A DNA stretch of 64,000 nucleotides, from positions 62,001 to 126,000 of the forward strand of contig NW_025930528.1 of the NCBI RefSeq assembly GCF_000764305.2, given 5' to 3'. A program made the position numbers and the translations under genes. Positions 25,245 through 39,500 of this stretch are shown here, piece by piece. This stretch comes from Hyalella azteca. Lineage: Eukaryota; Arthropoda; Malacostraca; Amphipoda; Hyalellidae. The stretch's first letter is position 1. Every line of letters begins with the position of its first letter. The notes under the pieces were generated by a model, which was not told where the DNA came from, made no database searches, and worked only from the letters and a program-made list of their open reading frames with translations.

Positions 25245-26200
25245 CCCAATGATACCCTCTCAATGATACCCTCTCAATGATACCCTCTCAATGATACCCT
25301 CTCAATGATACCCTCTCAATGATACCCTCTCAATGATACCCTCTCAATGATACCCTCCCTAAGATATGATGCCCCTCAACGATACCTTTTGAATTAATCC
25401 CAATCTAAGCCTTTAATTCGCTGCTCGGTCACATTTATTTTAGACTTTTTAATAAGTAAAATAGTTAATGAGACTTTAGGTAATTTGTTATAAATTAACC
25501 CTCATGAAGCGGCCATCCCTTGTAAACTATTTGGAACCAATAGAGAAATGTGTTAATTCAGCCAAACCCTTAGAACGATTCAGAATACGTAGAGCAAGGT
25601 ATTAATTTTGAAAACGTTCAACCCTTTTTTACAATTTTGAATCTCTAAAGCAGGGTATTATTGTTTAAAAATTCAAAAAATTCCAGACATTTTAAATAAT
25701 TCACAATCTCCAGAGCAAGGTTTTAAATTTAAAAAATCCAACTTTTCGATATGCGCTGGGACTCCTACAAAAATTTGATAGTTTAATACACTTCGGCATG
25801 TTTGGAATGTCAATTATTTCGGGAAATTTAGATCATATGAAACAATTTAATCCCTGAGAGAAGAATTTAATTTTAAAATAAGTCCTCTAAGGAAAGTTTG
25901 TTTCTCCTTTCTTTGAGAAAGTGGAGACTACAAAATATTTTTACTTCCTGAAAAAGTTAGACCTTCTGTAGAAAAAGTTATCCTTTGAAAAAAGTTTTAT
26001 CTTCTGAATCAAGTTGTATCTTATGCAGCAAGTCAAGTATCAAAAGAAATTTAAAGCTACAAAAGAAAGTTTTCTCTCCCGAAGAAGGTTAAATCTTCTG
26101 TAGAAAGTAAGACCATCTAGAGAAAGTTTGACCACTAAAAAGTAAGACATTCTGTAGACAGTTCTTCCTTCAGAAGAAAGTTTAACTGTAAAATAAAGTT
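25245..26200. repeat. 14-bp array and a degenerate AAAGTT repeat
   Basis: 25245-25360 repeats AATGATACCCTCTC nine times, perfectly. 25860-26200 contains diverged ~20-bp copies around GAAAGTTAAATCTTCTGTA. No coding feature lies between them. Confidence 0.8.
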
Positions 26201-26239
26201 GTGTGTTGAGGACTCAATTAAACCAGACACCGACGCATA

Positions 26240-26264
26240 ATGGAGAGAAGCTTATGGAAGAACA
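26240..26264 (+). CDS. Candidate first coding exon of the MINDY-4B-like gene
   Basis: ATG in a good start context (ATAATGG) opens eight codons (MERSLWKN) plus one base, then a donor GTGAGT. Its end phase (1) fits the start phase of the exon at 27492 exactly. A competitor at 26881-26896 (MEMFS plus one base, then GTGAGT) fits the same phase. Nothing else distinguishes them, and upstream non-coding exons are also possible. Confidence 0.35.
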
Positions 26265-26896
26265 GTGAGTTTGAAAAATTTTATGTTTGATGAATGTAAA
26301 TTATATAGCATTTGTAATAAATTTCATTGTTCATTTCATTTCCTCAACATTAACCAAAATGTTTAATATTTTTATATAATAATTATAATTAGGGCTATAT
26401 TGATGTAATATTAATATCATTGTAATATTTATAAATGTTTAATCGTTTAAGTTTTTCCGGCCTGAGTGTCATCTTCCGTCCGCGAGATACTTTCCTTAAA
26501 AATGTTATTGTAAACATTTTACATTCGCATCGCAACTCTACTAAATAAACTAAACGTTCATATCAAAATCCGTAGAGTTTTTCAGAGTCGTATCTCTCTT
26601 CAAAAATATTATTCGTGCAACACGGACATTGAAGGTTCTATTGTCTTTAATAGCTCAATCCCTGTTTTTTTTCTGCATGACACAGTGATATGAGTCGCGG
26701 TTAATGCTTGCAAAATAATGGTCAATGGGCGGTCAGGCACTACGAATGGTGTGCGTGGAAGCCATTTCTGAGAGGGGAGGTCGAAAAAATGGTTTTGAAA
26801 AGTGTTGCCGATGATGGTTTGAAGTTGTGATCACTCACTGCTTGGAGGGGTGACAATCACGCGAAGTTTACAGTTCAAGCATGGAAATGTTTTCCA

Positions 26897-27022
26897 GTGA
26901 GTCATGCGACTGTTCCTTGACTCTGGCTGCACCTGAACATGCGACTGTTCTCTTGACTCTGGCTGCACCTGAACATGCGACTGTTCTCTTGACTCTGGCT
27001 GCACCTGAACATGCGACTGTTT
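26897..27022. repeat. 36-bp tandem repeat beginning at a donor-like site
   Basis: About three copies with the core GACTCTGGCTGCACCTGAAC. The array begins at the GTGAGT that follows the possible micro-exon at 26881-26896. Confidence 0.8.
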
Positions 27023-27491
27023 ACTCCTATAGAGTAGATTCTATAAATAAAGTAATTTTATTCTATGTCCCATTTCATTTTATATTTTAATTATCGCATC
27101 GTTAATTATCAGTAAATCGCGAAAAATTGTCACCCATTTTTAAATCTACGTCATTTGAATAATGTCAATCAATGATTGTCTGCCATTAGATACGTTAAAT
27201 AATTACATGATATTTAAATTCGTTGGAGCTGGGTTAAAATGATAAGTTAAATTAAATTTTAAATTATTCAAATAAACTTATGGCAAATTATTGTACTATC
27301 AATTACGTGCGACTGGAATATATAAAAAATAATTACGCCATAAAAATAATTTCGGTTTTTAAGCTTAGAAATATTGAGTTTAATTGCTGTCTTATTTACT
27401 AGAATTAAACTAACAATTAAACCGGAATTAGATTAATTTATTTGATGAATATAATTAATAAATTCCTACACCCCTCTCCCCCCCCCCGCAG

Positions 27492-27574
27492 CTCGCAACC
27501 CCCCCGGGGAGGCCGCGCCTCTACGGCCTCAACACGTCACTGGGGCGACGACCATCAGCGAGGACCTGGCCATA
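27492..27574 (+). CDS. MINDY4B: MINDY-4B-like exon, start of conserved domain
   Basis: Acceptor CCCCCCGCAG, donor GTGAGT; starts in phase 1 and ends in phase 0. A Pro/Ala-rich lead is followed by TISEDLAI, which matches the family's conserved 'PIS..LA' just before the LR..FG motif that opens the next exon. A 14-bp minisatellite starts 13 bp past the donor. Confidence 0.75.
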
Positions 27575-30500
27575 GTGAGTTACGTGGGCCTCACGACGTG
27601 CGCCTCATGACGTGCGCCTCGTGACGTGCGCCTCATGACGTGCGCCTCACGACGTGCGCCTCGTGACGTGCGCCTCATGACGTGTGCCTCATGACGTGTG
27701 CCTCATGACGTGCGCCTCAGGTGATAGTATGCATTATGCGTATGATTGTTGATGATTAGTTCGCTCCTACTTACCAAGCATGCATAAGATGACTGCTTAT
27801 ATTGTTTTGTAAACATTGCATTATACAGAAACATTATAATTAATTATCCAAACAAGCAGTTGTGCCTGTTACTCAATGACCAAATCCGCCTCCATTAACA
27901 AATTATTTCGGCGATATTTTTCCGCCATAACGCAACTCAGGGTTTGCGTTTGCGGAGAAGTAATGTGAGCGGACGTTCGCTGCCTTAAATGCCGGCTGCA
28001 TAAAACTTATCGTCAACCATAAAGCCAACCATTAAAAACCCAATGAAATACCTGGCATAGTTTTTTACTTCACCACAGTTAATTTAAATTGTGTAGCACG
28101 AAAAATCAGGGCACTTAAAATAAGACACAATTCACAAAAACACGAAAACAATATGAATATAAAGGAGGGGAGAACCGCATAAGCCCAGTCAGGGAGAGGG
28201 GAGAGGGGAGACTATTGCGATATATAATTCGAGATCGGTAGTTGATAGCTGCCACTGTAAAAGACTATACAATAACTATAACTATTGGAGACAACTAATT
28301 ATCTGTTACACCAAACCGCATTCTTTACATTTCTGCGAGACAGATCGCGTGTCAACACCTGCCACTGCAACACCTGCCACTGCAACACCTGCCACTGCAA
28401 CACCTGCCACTGCAACACCTGTCTCTTATACACATCTAGATGTGTATAAGAGACAGNCAGTTTACCTAAAGCCAGTTTACCTAAAGCCAGTTTACCTAAA
28501 GCCAGTTTACCTAAAGCCAGTTTACCTAAAGCCAGTTTACCTAAAGCCAGTTTACCTAAAGCCAGTTTACCTAAAGCCAGTTTACCTAAAGCCAGTTTAC
28601 CTAAAGCCAGTTTACCTAAAGCCAGTTTACTTAAAGACAGTTTACCTAAAGCCAGTTTACCTAAAGCCAGTTTACCTAAAGACAGTTTACCGTGCTTACT
28701 GAGACTTCGTCCATAAGATCCAGCGGTCATTTAGAGTCTTAAGCTTCAATTTATAGCGTTTAAAATCTATTTATAGTCCATTTTGAAATACAATACCTGA
28801 TAGTTTGTGATTAATTTTTTGCTTTATCAAGTGATTTTTGTTTGATTTTAAATATCGTGTTGCAATTTTTCCCGCGATATTTACGATTTATTTTTCACGT
28901 GTTGCAATTTTTCCCGCAACAACGGAACAAAATAAGTGCCACAGGAACACTTACTTCTGAAGGTTGCCGCGTCCGTGATGGATAAATAAGCCATCTTTCG
29001 TTATGGTCACGAACTGTTCTCCGAGCTAACGATCAATATCGAAGACATGACCTAGGCCATCATTCTTCTCCGACCTGACGTTAATTGAAAGATCATCATT
29101 AACCGAGCCGAACTGAAGAGCTTTCTCAACAACCATGTTATACTCAAGACGGTTTGACGATGGATGGCTGGCTATAATCCCGCCTCAATTTTCCGTAGGG
29201 TAGTTCGATTACCGTGAAGGTTTTTATTTGAAATTCTGGCGTCGTAAAATCGTGCTGTGCAGCACTCACGCAGCCCTGGCAGGTCATCTACAAACCTGTC
29301 ATCATGCCGCCATTAGAAGTCGTCTCGAACTGCAGCATGCAATCCACCCCATCGTGGCTTGGTGTGGGTATTTCGTCTCGAACTGCTGCATGCAATCCAC
29401 CACATCGTGGCTTGGTGTGGGTATATTGTCTCGAACTGCAGCGTGCAATCCACGTGGCGGCTTGGTGTGAGTATTTCGTCTCGGACTTCTTCTTTTTTGA
29501 TGGGATGTCCACGCCGAGTGGACTTGAAGCCGCAGGTCGACCATATCGGACGCCTGCAACCCATCCTGTTGAGGCTTGGTGTTCAACATTTATTAACCTT
29601 ATTTCACAAATGAAACTTTCTTGTTTACCAAAACTCCGAGAGAAAATAAGTTGTGCTATCAGAGAAAAGACTCCAAGGGAAATTTGTAGTCAACAATAAA
29701 ACAGATAGAACATCCGGCTCTAAGTCCAGCGAAGCAGTTATACATGAAGTCATTTGGGCTTTTAGTGGAAGACACGCGAGGCTGACAAGCAGGAAACTGA
29801 TGGCCCCGCAAGCGCTGGATGAGGGCAGACATTTTCCCCTCAGTCGCCGGCAGTGTTAGAGGGCGGGTCGATTGCAGGAAGTTTTTTGTTGTTGTTGTTG
29901 TTGTTGTTGTTTTGTTTTCAGTTTGCTGTAAATTGTTCGATTTGTTTAATGGCTGGATCATTTCAACCGCTTTACAGTGAACATTTTGACTATAAACAGA
30001 CTGGCTGTAAGTAGATTAATGTATCAAGGGGACTGTAAACAGGTTGGCTGCAAATTTGCTGCACCCAAAATGTTGCGACGGTTTGACGAGTTGACGAGGA
30101 GGCTAGCGCTGCTGCAACACCAATTATTTCTGATACCAATGAAGGAAACTAATAAATAGTTAATGAAGGACACAGCTCTCACCGCCCCAGCCATGGAATT
30201 ATAAGGATAACGATTATATTACATATCATACTTCCGTCGTTCCGAGCCGCCAAGCCTAATCAACTCAAACTAGAAAACCTGTATTGTAACTAGAAAACCT
30301 GTAGATCCTGCGCTAGCGAATGAACCGCGTAGAAATTTTACTAAAAGTTTATTTGAGATAATTTTAATATTTCGTTTATTTAAGCAACGCTCATGGTTGA
30401 AATAACATCATGAGAATCCCGCTGGCAATGGTTCTGCTGCACCCCTTAGAGGATTCGTATAAATAAATACGTGTTGAAAGAAGGAAAAAACTTGAAAATC

Positions 30501-33500
30501 ACGCGTATGAATGTAATTAGTTTACTTGTAGGAAAATTAATATGCACTCACCTATCATATTGAGGTGCTGTTCGTGTGGCGCACATAAAGGGACTAGATT
30601 ATGTGGCGCATCATGTATGCCGCATCATATTAAGGGTCAAGTTTGTGTGGCGCATCATGTATGCCGCATCATATTAAGGGTCAAGTTTGTGTGGCGCATC
30701 ATGTATGCCATCATATTAAGAGTTTAGTTTGTGTGGCGCATCATGTATGCCATCATATTAAGAGTTTAGTTTGTGTGGCGCATCATGTATGCCATCATAT
30801 TAAGAGTTTAGTTTGTGTGGCGCAGGCGCTGCGGCGCGCGGTGTTCGGGTCGTCGCTAGTCCCTGGCGTGGCAGAGACCAACTTCCTGGCGCAGACCTTC
30901 AGCTTCTGCGCGCCTAACTCCCCCAACTCCTGGCGCCTTAGGGTGAGTCCCCAACTCCTGGCGCCTTAGGGTGAGTCCCCCAACTCCTGGCGCCTTAGGG
31001 TGAGTCCCCAACTCCTGGCGCCTTAGGGCGAGTCCCCCAACTCCTGGCGCCTTAGGGCGAGTCTCCCAAATGTTGCAGTGTCTGTGTTACCCGTCGTGGT
31101 AGTGGCAACTTGGGAAGGGAGTGGGAAACGCTGCAGTTGTTACCTCCGCTGTTACCATCTTAAAATTCCACGTATACATCTGCAACAACTGCTGGAGTTT
31201 AAATTCATTAACTGCTCGGTGACAGTTGCTGTTAATGTAAAATATTGTATGTCTCTTCAGTATATGGTTTACTAACAATAGGACTTTCAATTTCTTCTGT
31301 TGCAGCTATAAAAACTGTAACAGTAAACTGCTATGATAAATGGCACGATTCCTCAGAGGTAACCTGCTGCGATAACTGTAACGCCTGTACCAGTAACCTG
31401 CTCCGACAGCTGTAACACCTGTAACTATAACACCTGCTTGTACACCTGTAACACCTGTAACACCTGTAACAGTAACCTGCTCCGACACCTGTAACAACTG
31501 TAACACCTGTAACAGTAACCTGCTGCGACACCTGCAACACCTGTAGCACCTGTAACTATAACACCTGCTTGTACACCTGCTGCAGATGGCAGGCGGCTCA
31601 GCTGTAGCCGTGACGGTGTGCGTGCAGGCGCACCTGGTGAAGCAGCTGCTCTTCAGCTGCAGTAAGCAGCACGCAGCTGCAGCAGCTGAACATCTGGGGT
31701 CAGCATGGATATGTTGTGTCAGCACGCACGCAATGTCAGCCGGACCATACGTCAGCACGCGCCATAAGTCAGCACGCACCATAAGTCAGCACGCACCATA
31801 AGTCAGCACGCACCATAAGTCAGCACGCGCCATAAATCAGCACGCACCATAAGTCAGCACGCACCATAAGTCAGCACGCACCATAAGTCAGCACGCACCA
31901 TAAGTCAGCACGCACCATAAGTCAGCACGCACCATAAGTCAGCACGCACCATAAGTCAGCACGCACCATAAGTCAGCACGCACCATAAGTCAGCACGCAC
32001 CATAAGTCAGCACGCACCATAAGTCAGCACGCACCATAAGTCAGCACGCACCATAAGTCAGCACGCACCATAAGTCAGCACGCACCATAAGTCAGCACGC
32101 ACCATAAGTCAGCACGCACCATAAGTCAGCACGCACCATAAGTCAGCACGCACCATAAGTCAGCACGCACCATAAGTCAGCACGCACCATAAGTCAGCAC
32201 GCACCATAAGTCAGCACGCACCATAAGTCAGCACGCACCATAAGTCAGCACGCACCATAAGTCAGCACGCACCATAAGTCAGCACGCACCATAAGTCAGC
32301 ACGCACCATAAGTCAGCACGCACCATAAGTCAGCACGCACCATAAGTCAGCACGCACCATAAGTCAGCACGCACCATAAGTCAGCACGCACCATAAGTCA
32401 GCACGCACCATAAGTCAGCACGCACCATAAGTCAGCACGCACCATAAGTCAGCACGCACCATAAGTCAGCACGCACCATAAGTCAGCACGCACCATAAGT
32501 CAGCACGCACCATAAGTCAGCACGCACCATAAGTCAGCACGCACCATAAGTCAGCACGCACCATAAGTCAGCACGCACCATAAGTCAGCACGCACCATAA
32601 GTCAGCACGCACCATAAGTCAGCACGCACCATAAGTCAGCACGCACCATAAGTCAGCACGCACCATAAGTCAGCACGCACCATAAGTCAGCACGCACCAT
32701 AAGTCAGCACGCACCATAAGTCAGCACGCACCATAAGTCAGCACGCACCATAAGTCAGCACGNGCTGTACAGTGTCAGCTGTACAGTGTCAGCTGTACAG
32801 TGTCAGCTGCACAGTGTCAGCTGTACAGTGTCAGCTGTACAGTGTCAGCTGTACGCAGGGCGCTGAGGCTGTCAGCGCGGCAGCAGGAGGAGGCGCTGGC
32901 GTCAGCGCTGAGTGCGGCGCTGTGGCGAGTGGCGGGCCTGACGTCAGCTCCTGTGGCTGTGCTGTGCGTGGCGCTGCGTGAGAGCTGCGTGGCCAACACC
33001 GCGCACTACGTGGGTGACGGCGTCACGGAGCACGTGAGTGATGGTGTCACGGAGCACCAAACTCATGAATTTCAAATTTAAATTGACTTCAATCAGTCGC
33101 AAAATATACCCCTTATCTCATTTCTCTCTTCAATTATTTGCTTTATTCAACCTTGATTTCATTCTCTTCCGTCACTTAGCTTCCATTAGTCACATAATTA
33201 AACCTTTATCGTATCCTGCGCCAAAATCTCTAACTAATAATAAATCCCGGGATGTGTGCCGCCACAGATCGCGTGCCTGTCCTTCAGAGAGGAGGACCAG
33301 CTCACGGCCGCCATCAGGCTCTACATCAAGCAGGTGATTGTGTCGGGGAACGCTCGCATTTTTAGCGCATTTTCTCATTTATGGAAAAAATGCCCTATAT
33401 TGTGCTCGTCATGTCCGTCTGTCCGTCCGTCCGTCCGTCTGTCCGTGACTTCACGTTTTCGTCGATTTTGAGAAAATGCGCTCTCTGTCACTCACTACAG

Positions 33501-36500
33501 TGAGTACTGAGTTATATTTTTTTTCTTCTTGTGTGTAATTTTTCCTGAAATTTATTCGTTATTTCGAACTTGTTTGTCGGTATTTTAGTTTAGACTTTAC
33601 GGAAGTCGGAATTCGGAAGTCGTTATTTGCTAAATTTTTATGCGGTATTTCTAGGTAGGGTAACATGGGGCAGCGAGCCCACTGCGGGTCACGGGCCCAT
33701 AGCGGGTTTCTCGCTAAGTATGGCAGATATTGGTCCGTGTTCTCTAAACAAAGAACCACCTCGTATCAATTAAAACTTCATCAAAAATTTAGTTTAAAAA
33801 AAGTGGGGGGCGCGCTGCCCCACGTTACCCTACGTAGTGTGATAGGTCCTGAGAGGTAATAAATTATGATATGCGAACTGATGTGAATAGATGCATATAA
33901 TTTATTTGTTCTGGTTATTTGATTTGTATATTAATTGCTTTAGTTTACTAATCAGAAATTTAATTATTGTTCATTTTACTCTGTTAGAATAATCTCAAAT
34001 TCAAGACATGAGACATTCAAGATTCCTTCTCCGATGGAATATCATGCAGTTCCGCCAGCACTTTGATTGTTTTTACTAGGAGAAAGATAGTGCAATAAAG
34101 AAGAATATCAGTGACCAAATGACCCTATACGATCATGTTGGCTGAGTAGGGGTGTCGGTGTCCCCAACAATATAGGATGATGGTGGTCAAAACATTGATG
34201 GATAAATTGATGAGTGCACCGTTGTGAGGCATTGGTAGTGGCATTGATGTGACCAAGGTTTAAGGTATAAAGGGCCAAGAGAGGTGACACCGTAGTGGGC
34301 AGAGCTTTATTACGAACTGACAACACACTGTACAACGGGTTACCACAATGACTTATCTTGTTGCCATACAGGTAAGCTAAACGCTAAATTGTGATTACCA
34401 CAGCATCAATAGTGACATTGACTGTTGCATCGATAGTGACATCGATGTGGGGCATAGATGCATTGATAGAGTGCGGTGATGGTGACATTGATATGTGACA
34501 TTGATGAAAGCTTTAAGAATGTTTAGATTACGCGGTTAGTTGTATTCGTACCATGAAGTTTACGTTTGCTTCATATAAATTGAGTATTTTAAACACATTC
34601 TCATTAACGCAAATATTGAAGTGAGTTCTCATTTCAAAGTAAGATTATTTTTCTCAACTCGAATGAACTACCAAGATTATTCTCTGTTCCAAAGCTCGAA
34701 GACGAAAAGCAGCTATCAGGAAATAAAAAATAGCGAAAAAATATTAACATGCGACGTAAACATTTTAACAATTTTCATACTGAAGTAAAATGACGATCAC
34801 GAGCAAAAATTTAATTTATGAAGTAATACTGTACCTCGGTAGTTATACACTCACAAAAATCAATGGGCCACACTGCATGAATAATGGAACACTTTGTGCA
34901 CGTTGCGCTGACATACACCCTTCAGCTGCACCAAACTGGATCAAGATGACCTACATAAAAGCTAAAAATGCATCGATAATTTATATAAATGAATCTTATA
35001 TTTGAAATGAATTATAAATAATTAATTATTAAAATAAATAATGAATTATTAATGAATGAATGAATTATTCATGAATGAATTATTCATGAATTATTAATGA
35101 ATGAATTATTTAAATAATGAATTATGATAAATGAATTTTATATTTGAAAAAAAGAACCCTCAATCTGCTTAGCTTGGTACAAACTGCCTACCTAGAATTC
35201 ATGTACAAATATTCTCCGTCGTTAACAGAAGCTATAACTACCGAAGCGATAACTATAGGAGCGATAACTACAGTAGCTTTAACTACAGGAGCGATAACTA
35301 CAGAAGCGATAACTATAGGAGCGATAACTAACTGATTGTCAAATTTTGGTCGTGCGCTATGCCAGTACTTGCTTCTGGGTCAAAAAATGGCTGTTGATTA
35401 GACTTAATATCACAAAGAAAACAATACAACTTTCTTATATGGCGAATTCCTCTCTTGGTTCTAAACATTCCGCCACGGAGATAGAGAGCCACCATACGTG
35501 TTCGCGCAAAGTATTGCAGCAAAAATATCATATTATCAAAGAACATGGGCATCAAATCGGCTTCGCAATGGCCAAAAATAAAATTGGTTTCACAAAAAAT
35601 CAGTTGATAGATTTTTTGCACATACACTCAATCCTGAACCTATAGACTGGAATATGCTGTACAGAAAAGCGGCGAAGTTCGTGAGCGGTGCCAAGTCCGC
35701 CAGTCCATTTAAGTTATCAAGCGTCAATCAAATTATATCTCCAGTCAGATCTCGGTTGTTTCCAAAACTAAACACTGCATGCGATTTACAGCTGGATGAT
35801 TGATTATCAATAGCCCGTCAATGCCAATGAGCCAATTGGTTCTCAGCGCTCGAATCTATTTTGTATCTATTTGATATTAAACCTCTTGTCGGTAGCCCTT
35901 GTTCGTGTTATATGAAATTTGTCGTCGCTAGAAGTTGTCGTAGAAAATGAGTAACCTGACCACTCCATGCACGGAAATACGTAACATTTTCCTTTACGAA
36001 AATTGTTTATGTATGAAGTTCGCATAAGAATATAATTAGCTTCAATACATGAATTTAATTTTGACTTATCAGGTAAGCTGCGCTGTTACAGTTTTTATCA
36101 GCATCCCGTTTTTCGGTTAATACGTCTTCACACACGAGTCAAAATTTATTGTGTGTTATATGTTTACATGAATATGATTGTACGTATGTGTACATGTATA
36201 TATCTGCAGCAAATTTTTCTCACATCATATGTTGTTGTATGTTAATAAAAATATTGTTGTATATTTCTGTAAAATAAATATTAGCAAGACGTGAGGGACA
36301 AGCGTGCCGGCACGAGGCTGCGGGGAAGTGTGGCTTTGTGCCGCTGATGGATGATGTTGGGGAGACGTGGGGAACAATGGGGCTGGTGGAGCACAGGGTC
36401 TGTGGGGCATGCAGAGTGTCTGCGGGGCATGCAGAGTGTCTGTGGGGCATGCAGAGTGTCCGCGTGGCATGCAGAGTGTCTGTGGGGCATGCAGAGTGTC

Positions 36501-39500
36501 TGCGGGGCATGCAGAGTGTCTTCGGGGCATGCAGAGTGTCTTCGGGGCATGCAGAGTGTCTGCGGGGCATGCAGAGTGTCTGCGGGGCATGCAGAGTGTC
36601 TGCGGGGCATGCAGAGTGTCTGCGTGACATGCAGAATGTCTGCGGGGCATGCAGAATGTCTGCAGGGCATGCAGAATGTCTCTGTGGCACGTAAAATATT
36701 TGCGGACGTGCAGAATGTCTGCGTGGCCTTCAGACTCTGTGTAGCCATCGCAGTCTGAGCAGCCTTTGTAGTCTGTGTGGCCATACATGCAAGGTTTATC
36801 TGCTAACAAGCAGGGATAATGGAAGTATATAATAATTAATTTTACAAGTTTCGCATTACCATTTATATATTTCATTTATTTTAATGAATGATTAATTAAA
36901 TAAATATCCATTGTAATCCCTGTTGAACATTTCACCCGAGAGCCGCACCTCGTGAGTGATGGACATGATGGATAGCGGCGATGGATGAATTAATACATTA
37001 ATTCAACCATGGTAAGCGGCGCTCCTGCCGCGTGACCTGAGACTGCGACGTCCGGAACACAATGAAAGGATACTAATGACACTAAGGATACTAAGGACAT
37101 TAACATACTAAGGACACTAAGGATACTTAAAATACTAAGGATACTATATAATGATACTAAGGATACTGGGGATAGTAAGGATACTAAGGATACTAAGGAG
37201 ACCAAGGATACTAATAATACTAAGGATACTGAGGATGCTAAGAATATTAAGGATACTAAGGATACTAATGATACTAAGGACACTGAAGATAGTAAGGATA
37301 TTAAGGATACTAAGGATACTAATGATACTAAGGATATTGAAGATACTTAAAATACTAAGGATGCTATTTATACTAAGGACACTAAGGATACTGAGGATAC
37401 TGAGGATACTAAGGACTAAGGATCGATGCAGGAAGTTTCCCTCAAGGGTTGGCCGTGCATGTCATTGTTGTGGCACTCTTGAGTTGCGTGGCACTCTGTT
37501 CGCCTCTCACGTCTGGCAGGAGACAAGGCACTCAGTGCCACGTCACGCAAAGGTCACCGCTTCGTCGACCGCCCAGCAAATAACGTTGGAACAACGTTGA
37601 TTACGATTTGACTACGTTGTACAACCGCGCAATCAACGTTGTTTCAACATCAGATACCGGAAGAGAATCGAGGCTTCTGGTCGTCCGAAGAATATTAGAA
37701 AACATTAATTCTGATATTCCTTTGCCAGAGGAGTACAATTCTGTTATTCCTCTGCCAGCGGAGTACAATTCTGTTATTCCTCTGCCAGCGGGATACAATT
37801 CTGTTATTCCTCTGCCAGCGGGGTACAATTCTGTTATTCCTCTGCCAGCGGGGTACAATTCTGTTATTCCTCTGCCAGTGGGTATTCATTCTGATTTTTC
37901 CACGTTTGGATCTCAGGGTAACAATATGGTCTTTGGATTTGATACTGTTTCGAAACCATGCGGATGTATTACGTAAAATAAGTTCTTGAATTTCAGCTTG
38001 AGTCTAGAATGAATGCTTTTGCGGAAACGACTAAATATATATAAAATATTAATGTTTCAGCACAAGTCTAGAATTAGAGTTCCCGCAATAACGGAGATGC
38101 AATTCGTTATGAAGCGTCTGGTTATTGCTCCTGAGCTCTGCAATTGCTAGGTTCTTGGTCAGAAGAAATTTGAACTGGACGAGGAATATTATGTTCAACG
38201 AAAATATCACCCACGGCTTCGTCTCCAAATTATGCGTCTGTGAATTTTTCACCATCGATAGTTCTTATTTCCTAGCATTGTTCGTTAGTTTGCTATATTT
38301 TGTCTCGCTTGCTGAGGGAAATGGTAATGTTTTGTTGTTAGTTGCTACCTTGCACTGACACGTTTTCTTATTGCCAAAGCTAATTTGCTGCGTATTATTA
38401 ATACGTATAATATGTATCAACTCGATCATATAATATTATTACGTATAGTCACAGGGTTTAATTTGATCACATTTGCCGTGATGCCTGATTTCGCACGCTA
38501 GTATTTGTTAACTAAAGTTTTCTCATGCTTTTGTTTCATGTAAGTAGTCACACCTCACACCTCACACCTCACACCTCACACCTCACACCTCACACCTCAC
38601 ACCTCACACCTCACACCTCACACCTCACACCTCACACGTCACACCTCACACCTCACACCTCACACCTCACACCTCACAACTCACAACTCACAACTCACAA
38701 CTCACAACTCACAACTCACAACTCACAACTCACAACTCACAACTCACAACTCACAACTCACAACTCACAACTCACAACTCACAACTCACAACTCACAACT
38801 CACAACTCACAACTCACAACTCACAACTCACAACTCACAACTCACAACTCACAACTCACAACTCACAACTCACAACTCACAACTCACAACTCACAACTCA
38901 CAACTCACAACTCACAACTCACAACTCACAACTCACAACTCACAACTCACAACTCACAACTCACAACTCACAACTCACAACTCACAACTCACAACTCACA
39001 ACTCACAACTCACAACTCACAACTCACAACTCACAACTCACAACTCACAACTCACAACTCACAACTCACAACTCACAACTCACAACTCACAACTCACAAC
39101 TCACAACTCACAACTCACAACTCACAACTCACAACTCACAACTCACAACTCACAACTCACAACTCACAACTCACAACTCACAACTCACAACTCACAACTC
39201 ACAACTCACAACTCACAACTCACAACTCACAACTCACAACTCACAACTCACAACTCACAACTCACAACTCACAACTCACAACTCACAACTCACAACTCAC
39301 AACTCACAACTCACAACTCACAACTCACAACTCACAACTCACAACTCACACCTCACAACTCACAACTCACAACTCACACCTCACACCTCACACCTCACAC
39401 CTCACACCTCACAACTCACACCTCACACCTCACAACTCACAACTCACAACTCATAACTCACAATAGACAGCGATGAATGTGAGGCAGTTGTAGAGGCCGC

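Noticed and set aside
35340..35800. Protein-like fragments suggesting a transposase or DNA-binding domain
   Set aside because: Broken by stops in every frame and no conserved motif could be named.
37433..37530. Candidate for the missing MINDY-4B exon (hydrophobic frame with GLAVHVIVVALL)
   Set aside because: The hydrophobic frame does not fit the phase 0 required after 33333, and no acceptor/donor pair gives a continuous frame.
38049..38358. Plus-strand stretch encoding LDEEYYVQRKYHPRLRL and overlapping minus frame
   Set aside because: Ends at a stop after about 30 codons, with no start, partner exon or recognised family.
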